From Bariatricus massiliensis (GTDB taxonomy: Bacteria > Bacillota > Clostridia > Lachnospirales > Lachnospiraceae), in the NCBI RefSeq assembly GCF_900086725.1, contig NZ_LT574837.1, positions 221,702-285,701 of the forward strand: DNA of 64,000 nt, given 5' to 3'. The translations under genes were made by a program, and so were the position numbers. The notes under the pieces were generated by a model, which searched no databases, was not told the DNA's origin, and saw only the letters and a program-made list of their open reading frames with translations. How positions within the stretch are numbered: position 1 is the first letter of the stretch; every line of letters begins with the position of its first letter. This document shows, in pieces, positions 1 through 8,116 of the stretch.

Positions 1-1405
1 TCGCAGGCCAGTCTTCCATCCTTTTCAGCACCTCGTACAAAACATTCAGACTTCCCGGCGCTGTCTCTTGTATCTGTCCACCGACCGCATAAGGTCTGGC
101 CTGCCATTCCTCATTCCCCCGAAACGCGCCTATCTGGCTTTCTTTAATCACCTCGAAGTCAAGATATCCCGCTTCCGGGTTTCCACTTTCGCTATACCAC
201 TTTTTCTTTGCCCTCGAACAAGATTCTTCGGCAATCTTGTATGCCTCATAAAAAGGAAAATGGCTGTGCACAAATGCAATTCCGGCACATGCCGTTATCT
301 TTTTTGTTTTTTCCTTCTGCAAAAGGGATAGCTGCTCCATAAATCCTGCGGCTATCGGGATTGCTAAATCTGCCGTACATATAAATGTAAAATCATCCCC
401 GTCCAGCAGAATCGGACGCATAGGCAGTATTTTCTCCCCCTCTTTGCTTTCTTTCATCAATTCATTTTGATGCCCCCATAATTTCCGAAGTACTTCTTCA
501 TAGGTTTTTCCGAAAAGCATGGCTATCTCTTTCGACTTTTTACGGAGCAACGGAACCCCTTCTTTATATTCCGTGTGCATATCCATTATCTCTTTAACCT
601 GCGCTCCCATTCCATTTCCATCAATATGTACTACTGCAATATAGCTGTCTTCCCCGGTCTTCCTGCACAGCATATCCGCTTCCTCCGGATATACATATTC
701 AGCTCCTTCCCCAATCTCAGGATATAGCCACTTGAAGCCATAACTGGAAGAATCGCCCTCCTGCTCTCCATCTTTTTGAACGCCGTGTATCTGCTCATAT
801 GCATTCTGCTTCTGATATTGGATTTCAGTCAAATACTCAATGCTTACCCCGTCCTCTTTTACATGACATATACTATGTGTAATTGGATGATGCGATGAAT
901 TATCCCGCTCCACAACGGGAAACAGCGCCAAGACAGGCTGACGGACCATTTTCTGCTTATATTCCGCCAAGCTATCATCTAACCGCTTGACATCAGACCG
1001 AAAGTCTATAAGCTTTGTGTCAATACAAGCGGCCGCAAGATAAAGCCCCTGACAGTTCTCAGCTACTTTTCTGCCCAAACGTTGCCCCACCTTGATATAC
1101 TGCTCTTTTGTTCTATATAAAACGACTGCATTGCCGCCGCCAATATAGACAATCTCAGCCTGAATCCCATCATCCTCCGGAAGACTTAGGCTATCCTGCC
1201 TGTCCCACTTAGTTATTACGGTTTTAACTTCACCTTTATCAGACAATGCCCCTTCCATTGCCTCAGGAAGAAATTCCTCCAGAATCCTTGTTACCTGATA
1301 GGATGCCCCTGCGTTTTCACGGAGACGGTTCGTTGCAAATATATAGCTCTGAATCCCACTCACATCATATTTCGCTAAAATATAATCATTACTTTTCTTG
1401 TCCAT
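1..1405 (-). CDS. Cas10-like double-palm protein, partial (runs off left edge)
   Basis: The frame stays open from an ATG at 1405 to the window edge, giving at least 468 residues. A Csm1/Cmr2-type first palm domain is visible: DVSGIQSYIF near residue 14 and a glycine loop IGGGN near residue 85. The second palm follows, with HIDGNGMG (D262) and LDGDDF (D335-D338), the place of the GGDD catalytic loop of Cas10. The two metal-binding aspartates are kept while the first glycine is Asp. A helix rich in AK/K follows, as in Cas10 palm 2. There is no N-terminal HD nuclease domain. In type III CRISPR systems this fold makes cyclic oligoadenylate, so nucleotide cyclase activity is inferred. The start overlaps the DUF6602 gene by 17 bases, so the two are probably co-translated. 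Confidence 0.82.
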   Translation of the reverse strand, partial: MDKKSNDYILAKYDVSGIQSYIFATNRLRENAGASYQVTRILEEFLPEAMEGALSDKGEVKTVITKWDRQDSLSLPEDDGIQAEIVYIGGGNAVVLYRTKEQYIKVGQRLGRKVAENCQGLYLAAACIDTKLIDFRSDVKRLDDSLAEYKQKMVRQPVLALFPVVERDNSSHHPITHSICHVKEDGVSIEYLTEIQYQKQNAYEQIHGVQKDGEQEGDSSSYGFKWLYPEIGEGAEYVYPEEADMLCRKTGEDSYIAVVHIDGNGMGAQVKEIMDMHTEYKEGVPLLRKKSKEIAMLFGKTYEEVLRKLWGHQNELMKESKEGEKILPMRPILLDGDDFTFICTADLAIPIAAGFMEQLSLLQKEKTKKITACAGIAFVHSHFPFYEAYKIAEESCSRAKKKWYSESGNPEAGYLDFEVIKESQIGAFRGNEEWQARPYAVGGQIQETAPGSLNVLYEVLKRMEDWPA

Positions 1406-2369
1406 GTTCCTTTTCCTGCCCCTCTCCTTGTTCTCTATCATAACCTTTCAGTATCCTATTAAACATGTCTGCATATGCCCGGTGCGGAAAAAGCATCGGA
1501 TTATTTAGAACCATGAGGAGCTGGTTCAATTGGAAAATCAGGGAAAGGAGGACATTTTCTTCCACTTCACCTTCCTTGCCTTCTTTTGCCTGTCCGACTT
1601 TTAAATCTTGGAGAAGCCGCGGTCTCGCATTGCTTGTTTCATCTTTGTTGTATATTCTTGCCTGTCTACAAGCTTTCTCTTTTCTCAATTCACGAGATTC
1701 CGGCTCTGTTCCTTCCATTGCATGATTCAGGGAACGATTCCACGTATTTAATGAGCCCTCTTCCTCTCTGACAAATTTAATTAGTTTTTTCTTATCTTTA
1801 TCTACTGTCAGTATGATATCAAACTCTTTTTTTAAGTTTTTATTTGTAATATTTTCCGCCAGCGCGCACAAAATTTTGATTGGGCGGGTAGCTGTCTGAG
1901 TCACCTCCCTTGTGTCCGTATAATTATCTGCCATTCCCGTTGCCATCCTTGTGACCGAATCCAATGAAGTGAGAAGTTTATCTATTGATTTCGCCCATTC
2001 TAAAATATCTTCTGGTTCTATGCAATTACTCTTACATTGCACCACGGCAGCCACTGCCTCTATGGGAATGAATCTGACCCCTTCATAATTAAAAATGTAG
2101 GGGGTATATAATTCATCGTAAATAGCCAAATCAACTTCTCTTGATTTGTTTTCATATGAGTCAATAATGAATACCCCTTGTTCAATACAATACTTTTTAG
2201 GTATAATCCTTTCAAATAAAGATTTCCATACGTTTTCCCGATACATCCCTTCTGTCAAATGATGATTGAAAACGTCCAGCATCAATTGATTCACAATTGA
2301 ATGCTCTATCTTTTCGTAATTCTGAGCAAGCATCTTCATAACATCTGTGTAAGTCTTTGTATTTTCCAT
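1389..2369 (-). CDS. DUF6602-type PD-(D/E)XK nuclease-like protein
   Basis: 326 residues. The N-terminal two thirds match the DUF6602 pattern: GVFIIDSYENKSREVDLAIYD near residues 65-85, then PIEAVAAVVQCKS near 103-115. The order acidic-x-D, then beta strand with (E/Q)xK, is the PD-(D/E)XK nuclease core; here the last motif is QxK rather than ExK, a known variant of that fold. The C-terminal 90 residues are charged and low in complexity (KEGKEGEVEE, EQGEGQEKEHGQEK). It sits between a Cas6-like gene (12 bases upstream) and a Cas10-like gene (17-base overlap). It may supply the nuclease function missing from the HD-less Cas10-like protein; that role is inferred, as is the family call. Confidence 0.7.
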   Translation of the reverse strand: MENTKTYTDVMKMLAQNYEKIEHSIVNQLMLDVFNHHLTEGMYRENVWKSLFERIIPKKYCIEQGVFIIDSYENKSREVDLAIYDELYTPYIFNYEGVRFIPIEAVAAVVQCKSNCIEPEDILEWAKSIDKLLTSLDSVTRMATGMADNYTDTREVTQTATRPIKILCALAENITNKNLKKEFDIILTVDKDKKKLIKFVREEEGSLNTWNRSLNHAMEGTEPESRELRKEKACRQARIYNKDETSNARPRLLQDLKVGQAKEGKEGEVEENVLLSLIFQLNQLLMVLNNPMLFPHRAYADMFNRILKGYDREQGEGQEKEHGQEK

Positions 2370-2380
2370 ATTTTCTCCTT

Positions 2381-3289
2381 CTATCTATCATATGATATCT
2401 CATAGTGCCCAAATCCAATCGTTGCCCCTTTCCCAACTCTCAGATACCGTCCGACCTCCAATATCGGCACAAAACCGGATAAATCCCCCTCATACAATAC
2501 CCATCCTGTTTTAGACGGAAGCTCCAATTTTCCCGTCTTTTGGTTCATTGAGTATCTGGAAAATTCCACATCCTTCCAGTCTTCACACACGATTCTGATT
2601 TGTTTCGCATGTGCAAGCAAATTTTCCTCATCCCACTCCATACAAAAATCGGTATAGGCTGTCGTCAATAATGATATTCTCCGAATCATAAACTGCATTA
2701 GCACCTCAAACGGCAATGTCTCAAATAAATCCCCACCTGATACGATTCTAAGCGGCGTATCAAATGTAAGACATGCATAGGAAACTTTTCTGTCCGCTAT
2801 CATGAGCGGCTTGGGGTATAAATTGCGAATCCAGCTTTTCCCTCCGGCATAAATCAGAGTTCCTGATTCCGGTTCTATTACCTGCCTCAGCCTAAATGAT
2901 AGCCGTTTAGCGCCCCATCCCTTTTGGTCAACCGCTTGCAGCGCATCCAGATAGACACCTGCCTGTTCCGCAGCTTTTCCAAGTAACGTAAGATCGAATG
3001 TGCACACATCCCCCTTCTCCCAATTTTCCTTTCCTTGTCCATGAACATACAGTGTATATGGATTTACTGCTCCCGCTTCGCCTCCAGTATTACTGAAGCA
3101 TTGGACATAAAGGCAGGTCCCCCGTTTCTCACATCGAAAGCATTGTTCCTGCTGTCGGTCACAACAGAAATCACGAATACAATGCCCCAGAATTCCTCTT
3201 ACTGTAGAGCCAAGATACCCCGGTAAAGTACCTGATTCTTGACACTCATAAGACGCCCGCAGAGTTATTTTTTTCAAAAATTCAAACAT
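2381..3289 (-). CDS. Cas6-like RAMP protein (pre-crRNA endoribonuclease family)
   Basis: 302 residues. The N-terminus has LPGYLGSTVRGILGH followed by a cysteine cluster (C-x9-C-x2-C-x5-C type, then YVQCF), the usual first block of Cas6-family RAMP proteins. The C-terminus has GDLSGFVPILEVGRYLRVGK and then GATIGFGHYEI, the glycine-rich Cas6 C-terminal signature. In CRISPR systems Cas6 cuts precursor crRNA at repeat hairpins. No CRISPR array is visible in this window, so the RNA substrate is unknown. It is the first gene of the cassette, with a GGGGGAGG ribosome site and a -10-like TATAAT about 25 bases further up. Confidence 0.85.
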   Translation of the reverse strand: MFEFLKKITLRASYECQESGTLPGYLGSTVRGILGHCIRDFCCDRQQEQCFRCEKRGTCLYVQCFSNTGGEAGAVNPYTLYVHGQGKENWEKGDVCTFDLTLLGKAAEQAGVYLDALQAVDQKGWGAKRLSFRLRQVIEPESGTLIYAGGKSWIRNLYPKPLMIADRKVSYACLTFDTPLRIVSGGDLFETLPFEVLMQFMIRRISLLTTAYTDFCMEWDEENLLAHAKQIRIVCEDWKDVEFSRYSMNQKTGKLELPSKTGWVLYEGDLSGFVPILEVGRYLRVGKGATIGFGHYEISYDR

Positions 3290-3392
3290 ATCCGTCCTCC
3301 CCCTAAATACTTTCTTCCATTATATACCAAATAACGACAAAAAAGAAAAAACAGTTATTAAAACGCTAAAATGTTTATACTTTTTTAATAAT

Positions 3393-3426
3393 TCAGAAAA
3401 AAGGTGTCAGCTTTTGCCGACACCTC
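3393..3426 (-). terminator. Intrinsic terminator after the Fic remnant
   Basis: Read on the minus strand, AGGTGTCGGC and its complement form a hairpin with an AAAA-rich loop followed by six T residues. It separates the remnant at 3435-3870 from the Cas6-like cassette, which has its own promoter region at 3300-3360. Confidence 0.75.
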
Positions 3427-3434
3427 AATTTCAA

Positions 3435-3870
3435 CTATTCTTTTGAAAACTTATATTTTCCTTTCCCGCGACCTGACACAGGTTCAATAATTCCCGCTCG
3501 CACCAATTTGGAAATCAGCTTAGATGCACTTGAATTTTGCAGTTCAAGTAACTCCACGACTGCGCTCCTACCAAAAATTTCATCAAAACCAAACTTTTCA
3601 AACATTTTATGGATATGAGTGATTGTCTTAACTGAGAAATCTACTTCCTTTCGTGAAAGTATACTCTCAATGTCTACTTTTTTACTTTGAATGTCTATTT
3701 TTCCCTCCCTGAAAAGTCCACTTATGTGTAGATTACGATTGTTTAGCTCATTCTTTTCATTCAAAAGAAGATTTCTAAGAAATAGCTCAAGGTACTCTGT
3801 TGTTTCGTGAATATCTTTTTGTAAATTGGTATAATTAGCACGAACAAGTCTATATTTTATATAATTTTAT
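3435..3870 (-). pseudogene. Fic-family protein, C-terminal remnant
   Basis: The minus frame can be read from about 3870 and shows HETTEYLELFLRNLLLNEKN, then RSAVVELLELQNSSASKLIS and IIEPVSGRGKGKYKF. This is the linker plus winged-helix tail normally found at the end of Fic/DOC AMP-transferases. The catalytic HxFx(D/E)GNGR Fic core is absent; the upstream sequence is short, AT-rich and unrelated. The first ATG (3764) would give a 109-residue winged-helix piece, which could still be made but is most simply a deletion remnant. Confidence 0.75.
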
Positions 3871-4037
3871 ATTCATAAGTCAAGACTCTCGAAATCTGAA
3901 CGCTTCTGCTCTTCTGCAAACTTCAATATCTTATCCATCAATTTTGGCTCTCGCTTCTCATAATGACATACCTCGTGTTTTTCTCTTTCTGATACAACCT
4001 GTTTCAGATAAATATATCATACTACTCTTCCCAAAAT

Positions 4038-5051
4038 TTATTCATCCACCTCATTTTCCTGCTGTTGCAGGAGGAAGATTGCTTTCTGTGTTTCAATCTC
4101 TGCTCTCAATTCTTCTTCGGTCGGCAAATACAGTTTATACTTGGAAGCAAATAGCTGTTCATTTCCGTGAAGCACGGAATATTTTGCAACATCTTCATCT
4201 GTATCAGAACACAGTACAATTCCGATTGTTGGATTATCTCCTTCGCTTCGTTTGCGTTCATCGTACATACGAATGTACATATCCATCTGTCCTACATCCT
4301 GATGTGTAATTTCCTTTGTTTTTAGGTCTATCAAAACAAAACACTTGAGAATATAATTATAAAACACAAGATTGATATAATAATCCTTTTTCTCGGTATG
4401 AATATGCTGCTGCCTTGCAACAAAAGCATATCCTTTGCCAAGTTCCATAAGAAACTTCTGCAAATTGGTCAAAATGCTTCTTTCAAGGTCACTTTCGGTA
4501 AAATCTGTGTTAGGTGCTAATCCTAAAAATTCTGCTACTACCGGATTTTTTATAAACTCCAGCTTGTCGTTTTGATACTCGGCTGTCAATTCTTTCATTT
4601 CATTTTCTACAAGTTCCTGCTTCTGCGTCTGAAGCATACTGTAGTAATACTGTGAAGAAACATTACGCTGTAATGTTCTGACACTCCATGTCTGCTCTAT
4701 GGCTTCTTTCTCATACCAAGCACGAGCTTTTTTATCTTCCACTTGTAAAAGAATGCGATAATATGTCCAAGAAAGTAGCACTCTAGATTGTTGCCTCAGT
4801 GAGGCAACAATCTCCGGAAACATTCTATAAAAACGCAAACAACGATACAAAGTGCCTTTATCATATCCCTTACCATAGCGATTCGTCAGCTCTTTTGAAA
4901 GTTTTTTTATAACTTGAAGTCCATATTCTGAACGCCCCTCTCCACCCAATTCTTCCTCAGCAATTCGGTATCCGATGAGCCAGTTTCTTTGCACAAGAAT
5001 TCCACCGAACAGCAAGGGGGGGATCATATCTTTTTTAAGGCTGGCGAACAA
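4038..5051 (-). CDS. DUF1016/YhcG-type PD-(D/E)XK nuclease, probably 5'-damaged
   Basis: 337 residues. The DUF1016 N-terminal region is visible from RNWLIGYRIAEEEL to GKGYDKGTLYRCLRFY, and the C-terminal nuclease domain contains ESDLERSILTNLQKFLMELG, FVARQQHIH, YYINLVFYNYILKCFVLIDLK and HQDVGQMDMYI. The FVLIDLK / D-x5-N-x-V-F-Y pattern is the nuclease core of this family. Usual members carry about 30 to 60 more residues before RNWLIG; here they are replaced by an unrelated stretch beginning at a run of seven C residues near 5016-5022 (minus strand). No convincing ribosome site precedes 5051. Likely a damaged nuclease gene whose catalytic half is intact. Confidence 0.7.
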   Translation of the reverse strand: MFASLKKDMIPPLLFGGILVQRNWLIGYRIAEEELGGEGRSEYGLQVIKKLSKELTNRYGKGYDKGTLYRCLRFYRMFPEIVASLRQQSRVLLSWTYYRILLQVEDKKARAWYEKEAIEQTWSVRTLQRNVSSQYYYSMLQTQKQELVENEMKELTAEYQNDKLEFIKNPVVAEFLGLAPNTDFTESDLERSILTNLQKFLMELGKGYAFVARQQHIHTEKKDYYINLVFYNYILKCFVLIDLKTKEITHQDVGQMDMYIRMYDERKRSEGDNPTIGIVLCSDTDEDVAKYSVLHGNEQLFASKYKLYLPTEEELRAEIETQKAIFLLQQQENEVDE

Positions 5052-5208
5052 GGCAGCCTATTTGTTGTGTCATAAAATAGTTTGAAAAAATCTCCCTTTA
5101 TACCTTGACAAATCTTAGCAGGTCTTGGTCTTGGCTGTATCCTTCCCACTACTAGGGCGGATTGGGGACTTTCACGCGTTAGAAACGTGCGCCGCAAGGC
5201 GCACAAAA

Positions 5209-5246
5209 AGGGCACTTTCTGAAAGATTTTTCTTTCAAAAAGTGCC
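5209..5246. other. Strong GC-capped hairpin in the 5.05-5.36 kb gap
   Basis: GGGCACTTT and AAAGTGCCC flank an A/T-rich centre that can also pair (CTGAAAG / CTTTCA), giving a nearly perfect stem of about 17 pairs. The gap 5052-5358 holds no credible gene. The hairpin may be a two-way terminator or a remnant end of a small mobile element. Confidence 0.4.
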
Positions 5247-5358
5247 CTCAACAATCAATCTTGTTGGAGTAGTTTAACTGACAACTAGCCACCATTCTTC
5301 ATGATGATTCATGTTAGAATACAAATTTGTTGTCAAATTACGAAGATTTCTTACTCTC

Positions 5359-5844
5359 CTAGTACAGCTTCGCACCCGCCGGAATTCTGTCATCCACCAT
5401 CAGTAGATTCAGTCCTTCATGTCCGTCTTCTTCATGAACCGCACTAATCAGCATACCGCAGGAGTCGATTCCCATCATCGGTCTTGGTGGCAGATTTGTG
5501 ATTGCGATACAAGTCTTTCCGACCAACTCTTCCGGCTCATAATACTCATGAATACCGCTCAAAATCACACGGTCTGTACCACTTCCGTCATCCAAGACAA
5601 ACTTCAGAAGCTTCTTGCTCTTCGGCACTGCCTCACAGGCTTTTACCTTTACGGCCCTGTAATCAGATTTTGCAAATGTCTCAAAATCAACGAACTCTTC
5701 AAACAACGGCTCGATTTTCACATTAGAAAAGTCAACCTTTTCTTCTATCTTTGCTTCTACCTTTTCTGCTTTTTTCGGAGCGTCAGAACCGCCCAGCGTC
5801 TTCATAGTAGGAAAAAGTTTCCCAACTAATTTACATGCCGTCAT
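5359..5844 (-). CDS. metG: Methionyl-tRNA synthetase C-terminal tRNA-binding domain, free-standing fragment
   Basis: 161 residues. It matches only the tail of bacterial MetRS: a charged linker (APKKAEKVEAKIEEK), then the EMAP/Trbp111-type OB domain with FVDFETFAKSDYRAVKVKAC, GIHEYYEPEELVGKTCIAIT, LPPRPMMGIDSCGM and PAGAKLY at the end. The Rossmann catalytic core and anticodon domain are absent. It begins with a new ATG behind AAAGGA and lies 140 bases from the end of a tyrosine integrase. The simplest reading is a metG 3' end displaced by insertion of the element; the rest of metG would lie beyond the element's other end, outside this window. A stand-alone tRNA-binding protein is the alternative. 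Confidence 0.75.
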   Translation of the reverse strand: MTACKLVGKLFPTMKTLGGSDAPKKAEKVEAKIEEKVDFSNVKIEPLFEEFVDFETFAKSDYRAVKVKACEAVPKSKKLLKFVLDDGSGTDRVILSGIHEYYEPEELVGKTCIAITNLPPRPMMGIDSCGMLISAVHEEDGHEGLNLLMVDDRIPAGAKLY

Positions 5845-5984
5845 AACGATTCAAATCCTTTCATTTCTTTACTTTCCCATTCTTCACAGTGCTTCGTATC
5901 ACATCAGGGAAAAAAGAAAATCGTTGTCAAATTGTTGTCTTCGCAGAAAGTTTGTTGTCAGCTTACTCACACTGAGAACCCTTC

Positions 5985-7217
5985 CTAAAAGATGTCCAAT
6001 TTGGATAAGTTTTCAAAAGATTCCTTTTTCTTTTGATCTGTAGCTTCGGCATAGATATCCATCGTAGTTTCGATATTCCGATGGCCCATAATTGCCTGAA
6101 TTACTTTTAAGTTTGTTTCATGTTCGCAGAGTCTTGTACAAAAGGTATGCCTCAAGTGATGACAGGAGAAATCTGGAAGAATAATTGGCTCTCTCCGCTC
6201 GCGCTTGGCATTGATGACCTCTTCCGCATTGTACCCGCTGATAATCCGTTTGATAGTACGATTCACCGCCTGCGGATTTAAAACAGAACCAAAACGATTG
6301 ATAAATACAAAACCCGTCATTCCATCGATCTCGGTTTCATTGAATCCCGTTTCTTCCTGCTCCTCATGCTCCATGTGGAAGGCGTCACATACAATATCAA
6401 GCATCGGAATCGTTCTGATACCTGCATCTGTCTTTGGCTTCGATATTCGCAGAACAGACTTTCTTGATTTTCCAACCGGGTAATAAACCAGACTGTGATT
6501 GATGCTAAGAATCTGATTATCAAAATCAAGATCTTCCCAGCGGAGACCAAGTGCTTCTCCAATTCGGCATCCAGTTCCAAGTAAAACCGTAAACAACGGC
6601 CACCAATGATAATACACCGGATGATTGGATATATACTCCAGAAATACTCTCTGTTGCTCAATCGTTAAAGCATGTCTCACACCTCTTGACTTATCCGCCT
6701 TCTTGCTAACTTCCTTCATAATTCCGTCTGACGGATTTTTCCGAATAATTTCATCTCGAACCGCCAATTGGAACGTCGGATGCAGCAAGGTGTGAATCGA
6801 ATCCAGTGTCCCTAACGATAACTCTTCCTCTTTAAGTAAATAGCAATAAAACTGGAGTACATCTGAATACTTAATGTCTGCGATTTTTTTCTTTCCGAAT
6901 GTATGTCTGACAAAACGATCATACATATAATCGTAATTACTACGGGTGGTCGCCCGCAAATCATACTTCGTAGAGATATACCGATCATAGGTATCATTTA
7001 TGGATGCTTTCCCTGCAACATACAGATCCAGTCCATCCAATTGATCCTTCATCAGCTGCTTTTCTTTTTCTCGAAGCGTTGCCAAATCCTGCGCGTATAT
7101 GGACCTACGCCTGCCCAACGGATCAGTATAGGTGTACATATACCGCTTATCTGATGCCCTCTGTACTTCTCCTTTCCTGAGTGCTCTTCCCCGCTCATCT
7201 TTTCGTGTCTTTGCCAT
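5985..7217 (-). CDS. Tyrosine site-specific integrase of the element
   Basis: 410 residues from ATG 7217 (AAGGAGG eight bases upstream; the longer frame to 7304 lacks a site). The N-terminal arm-binding region has RRRSIYAQDLATLREKEKQL, as in Tn916-like integrases, then a SAM-like core-binding domain, then the catalytic domain with GTGCRIGEALGL (Arg), CHHLRHTFCTRL (His-x-x-Arg), MGHRNIETTMDIY (His and the nucleophilic Tyr). All catalytic residues are present. It is the last gene before the metG fragment, so the attachment site should lie within 5840-5985 or the metG fragment. The small DNA-binding genes upstream are the usual place for excisionase. Confidence 0.92.
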   Translation of the reverse strand: MAKTRKDERGRALRKGEVQRASDKRYMYTYTDPLGRRRSIYAQDLATLREKEKQLMKDQLDGLDLYVAGKASINDTYDRYISTKYDLRATTRSNYDYMYDRFVRHTFGKKKIADIKYSDVLQFYCYLLKEEELSLGTLDSIHTLLHPTFQLAVRDEIIRKNPSDGIMKEVSKKADKSRGVRHALTIEQQRVFLEYISNHPVYYHWWPLFTVLLGTGCRIGEALGLRWEDLDFDNQILSINHSLVYYPVGKSRKSVLRISKPKTDAGIRTIPMLDIVCDAFHMEHEEQEETGFNETEIDGMTGFVFINRFGSVLNPQAVNRTIKRIISGYNAEEVINAKRERREPIILPDFSCHHLRHTFCTRLCEHETNLKVIQAIMGHRNIETTMDIYAEATDQKKKESFENLSKLDIF

Positions 7218-7260
7218 GTCTGTAACCTCCTTCATAAAATGAAGAAGGGACTCACAGCAC

Positions 7261-7431
7261 TTACTTTCGCTTGGACAAATACTCTTCCAAACTTCGCAGG
7301 GCAACCTCTGTCATTGTAATCTTGTGTTCAGCAGCATACCTGGTCAACTCAGCATGGGTTTTTTCTGATAATCGAACCGTAATGGACTTACGCTTTGCAT
7401 TGTCCTCCTTTGGTCTACCCATTTTTGTCAT
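7261..7431 (-). CDS. Ribbon-helix-helix DNA-binding protein
   Basis: 56 residues from the ATG at 7431, which has GGAGG seven bases upstream. MGRPKEDNAKRKSITVRLSE followed by THAELTRYAAEHKITMTEVA and RSLEEYL is a CopG/Arc-type ribbon-helix-helix: a basic N-terminus, one beta strand and two helices. Located 43 bases before the integrase; likely a small transcriptional repressor or recombination accessory factor. Confidence 0.75.
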   Translation of the reverse strand: MTKMGRPKEDNAKRKSITVRLSEKTHAELTRYAAEHKITMTEVALRSLEEYLSKRK

Positions 7432-7537
7432 ATCGCTACCTCCACATGTCTTCATTATACTTATCGTAAGACAGAAAGTCAAGTCCCCAAGTGCTTAAAG
7501 TCCCTCTATATAAAAAAGCCATAATGTCTCACCTACT

Positions 7538-7747
7538 TTAATACTCTCGGAATGACTCCAAAAATTTTTCAAAAATTTCGCAATTCACTAAAGCAATGCC
7601 ATCAATCTTATAAACAGCTTTTGCTTCCTTTGCGAGTTCTTGAAACTTTGTCAGCCCAAGGCTGTACTTCTCTGCTCCTTCTTTGTAGCGCACAAACTTT
7701 TTTGCATACTGCTTTGTTTGCTCTACGTCTTTCCTTTTATAGCCCAT
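7538..7747 (-). CDS. DUF6462-like small protein, excisionase candidate
   Basis: 69 residues from ATG 7747 (AAGGAGG upstream). The sequence MGYKRKDVEQTKQYAKKFVR with YSLGLTKFQELAKEAKA and ALVNCEIFEKFLE has the look of excisionase/winged-helix proteins: a basic first helix, a helix-turn-helix-like LTKFQELAKEAKA, and a short last strand and helix. Its place just upstream of the integrase supports a role in excision. Function is inferred from position. Confidence 0.6.
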   Translation of the reverse strand: MGYKRKDVEQTKQYAKKFVRYKEGAEKYSLGLTKFQELAKEAKAVYKIDGIALVNCEIFEKFLESFREY

Positions 7748-7774
7748 AATCAGCCTCCTTACTATTAAAATCAA

Positions 7775-8116
7775 AATAAATGCCCCCTTCTCCGCCTGTG
7801 GCTGTCAGGTCCATAGAAATTTCATCTCCCCACCTGCATTATGGCCGGGCTGCGAATTACAGAAGTATCATTATCCCCGGCCGGATCATTGCGTTATATG
7901 GGTGCCGCCCATATATCAGTGCTCCTGGTTTTGCTCGCCACACAAACGGATAGCCGCTTCTCGGTTCGGGAACGTAGAGTTGGAAGCTATGAAATTGTCA
8001 AGGTACCATGGCATGGGGATGCCTTTACCTATAAAAAGCCTCATCATCTCTCAAATCTCGAACAGAATTCAAAAAAAAATGAAAACGGTCTCAGAAAAAT
8101 CTGAGACCGCCTTCGT
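7775..8116. other. Gap without a gene; a terminator at its right end
   Basis: No open frame here has a ribosome site or codon pattern like its neighbours. 8078-8112 holds a perfect CGGTCTCAG / CTGAGACCG hairpin with an A/T loop followed on the minus strand by a T-rich tract, ending the operon 8117-8715. The rest shows no recognisable element. Confidence 0.6.

Noticed and set aside
3290..5358. Search for a CRISPR array next to the Cas10/Cas6-like genes
   Set aside because: No regularly spaced direct repeats of 25-40 bases are visible; the gaps hold remnants, a terminator and one hairpin only. An array beyond the left edge cannot be excluded.
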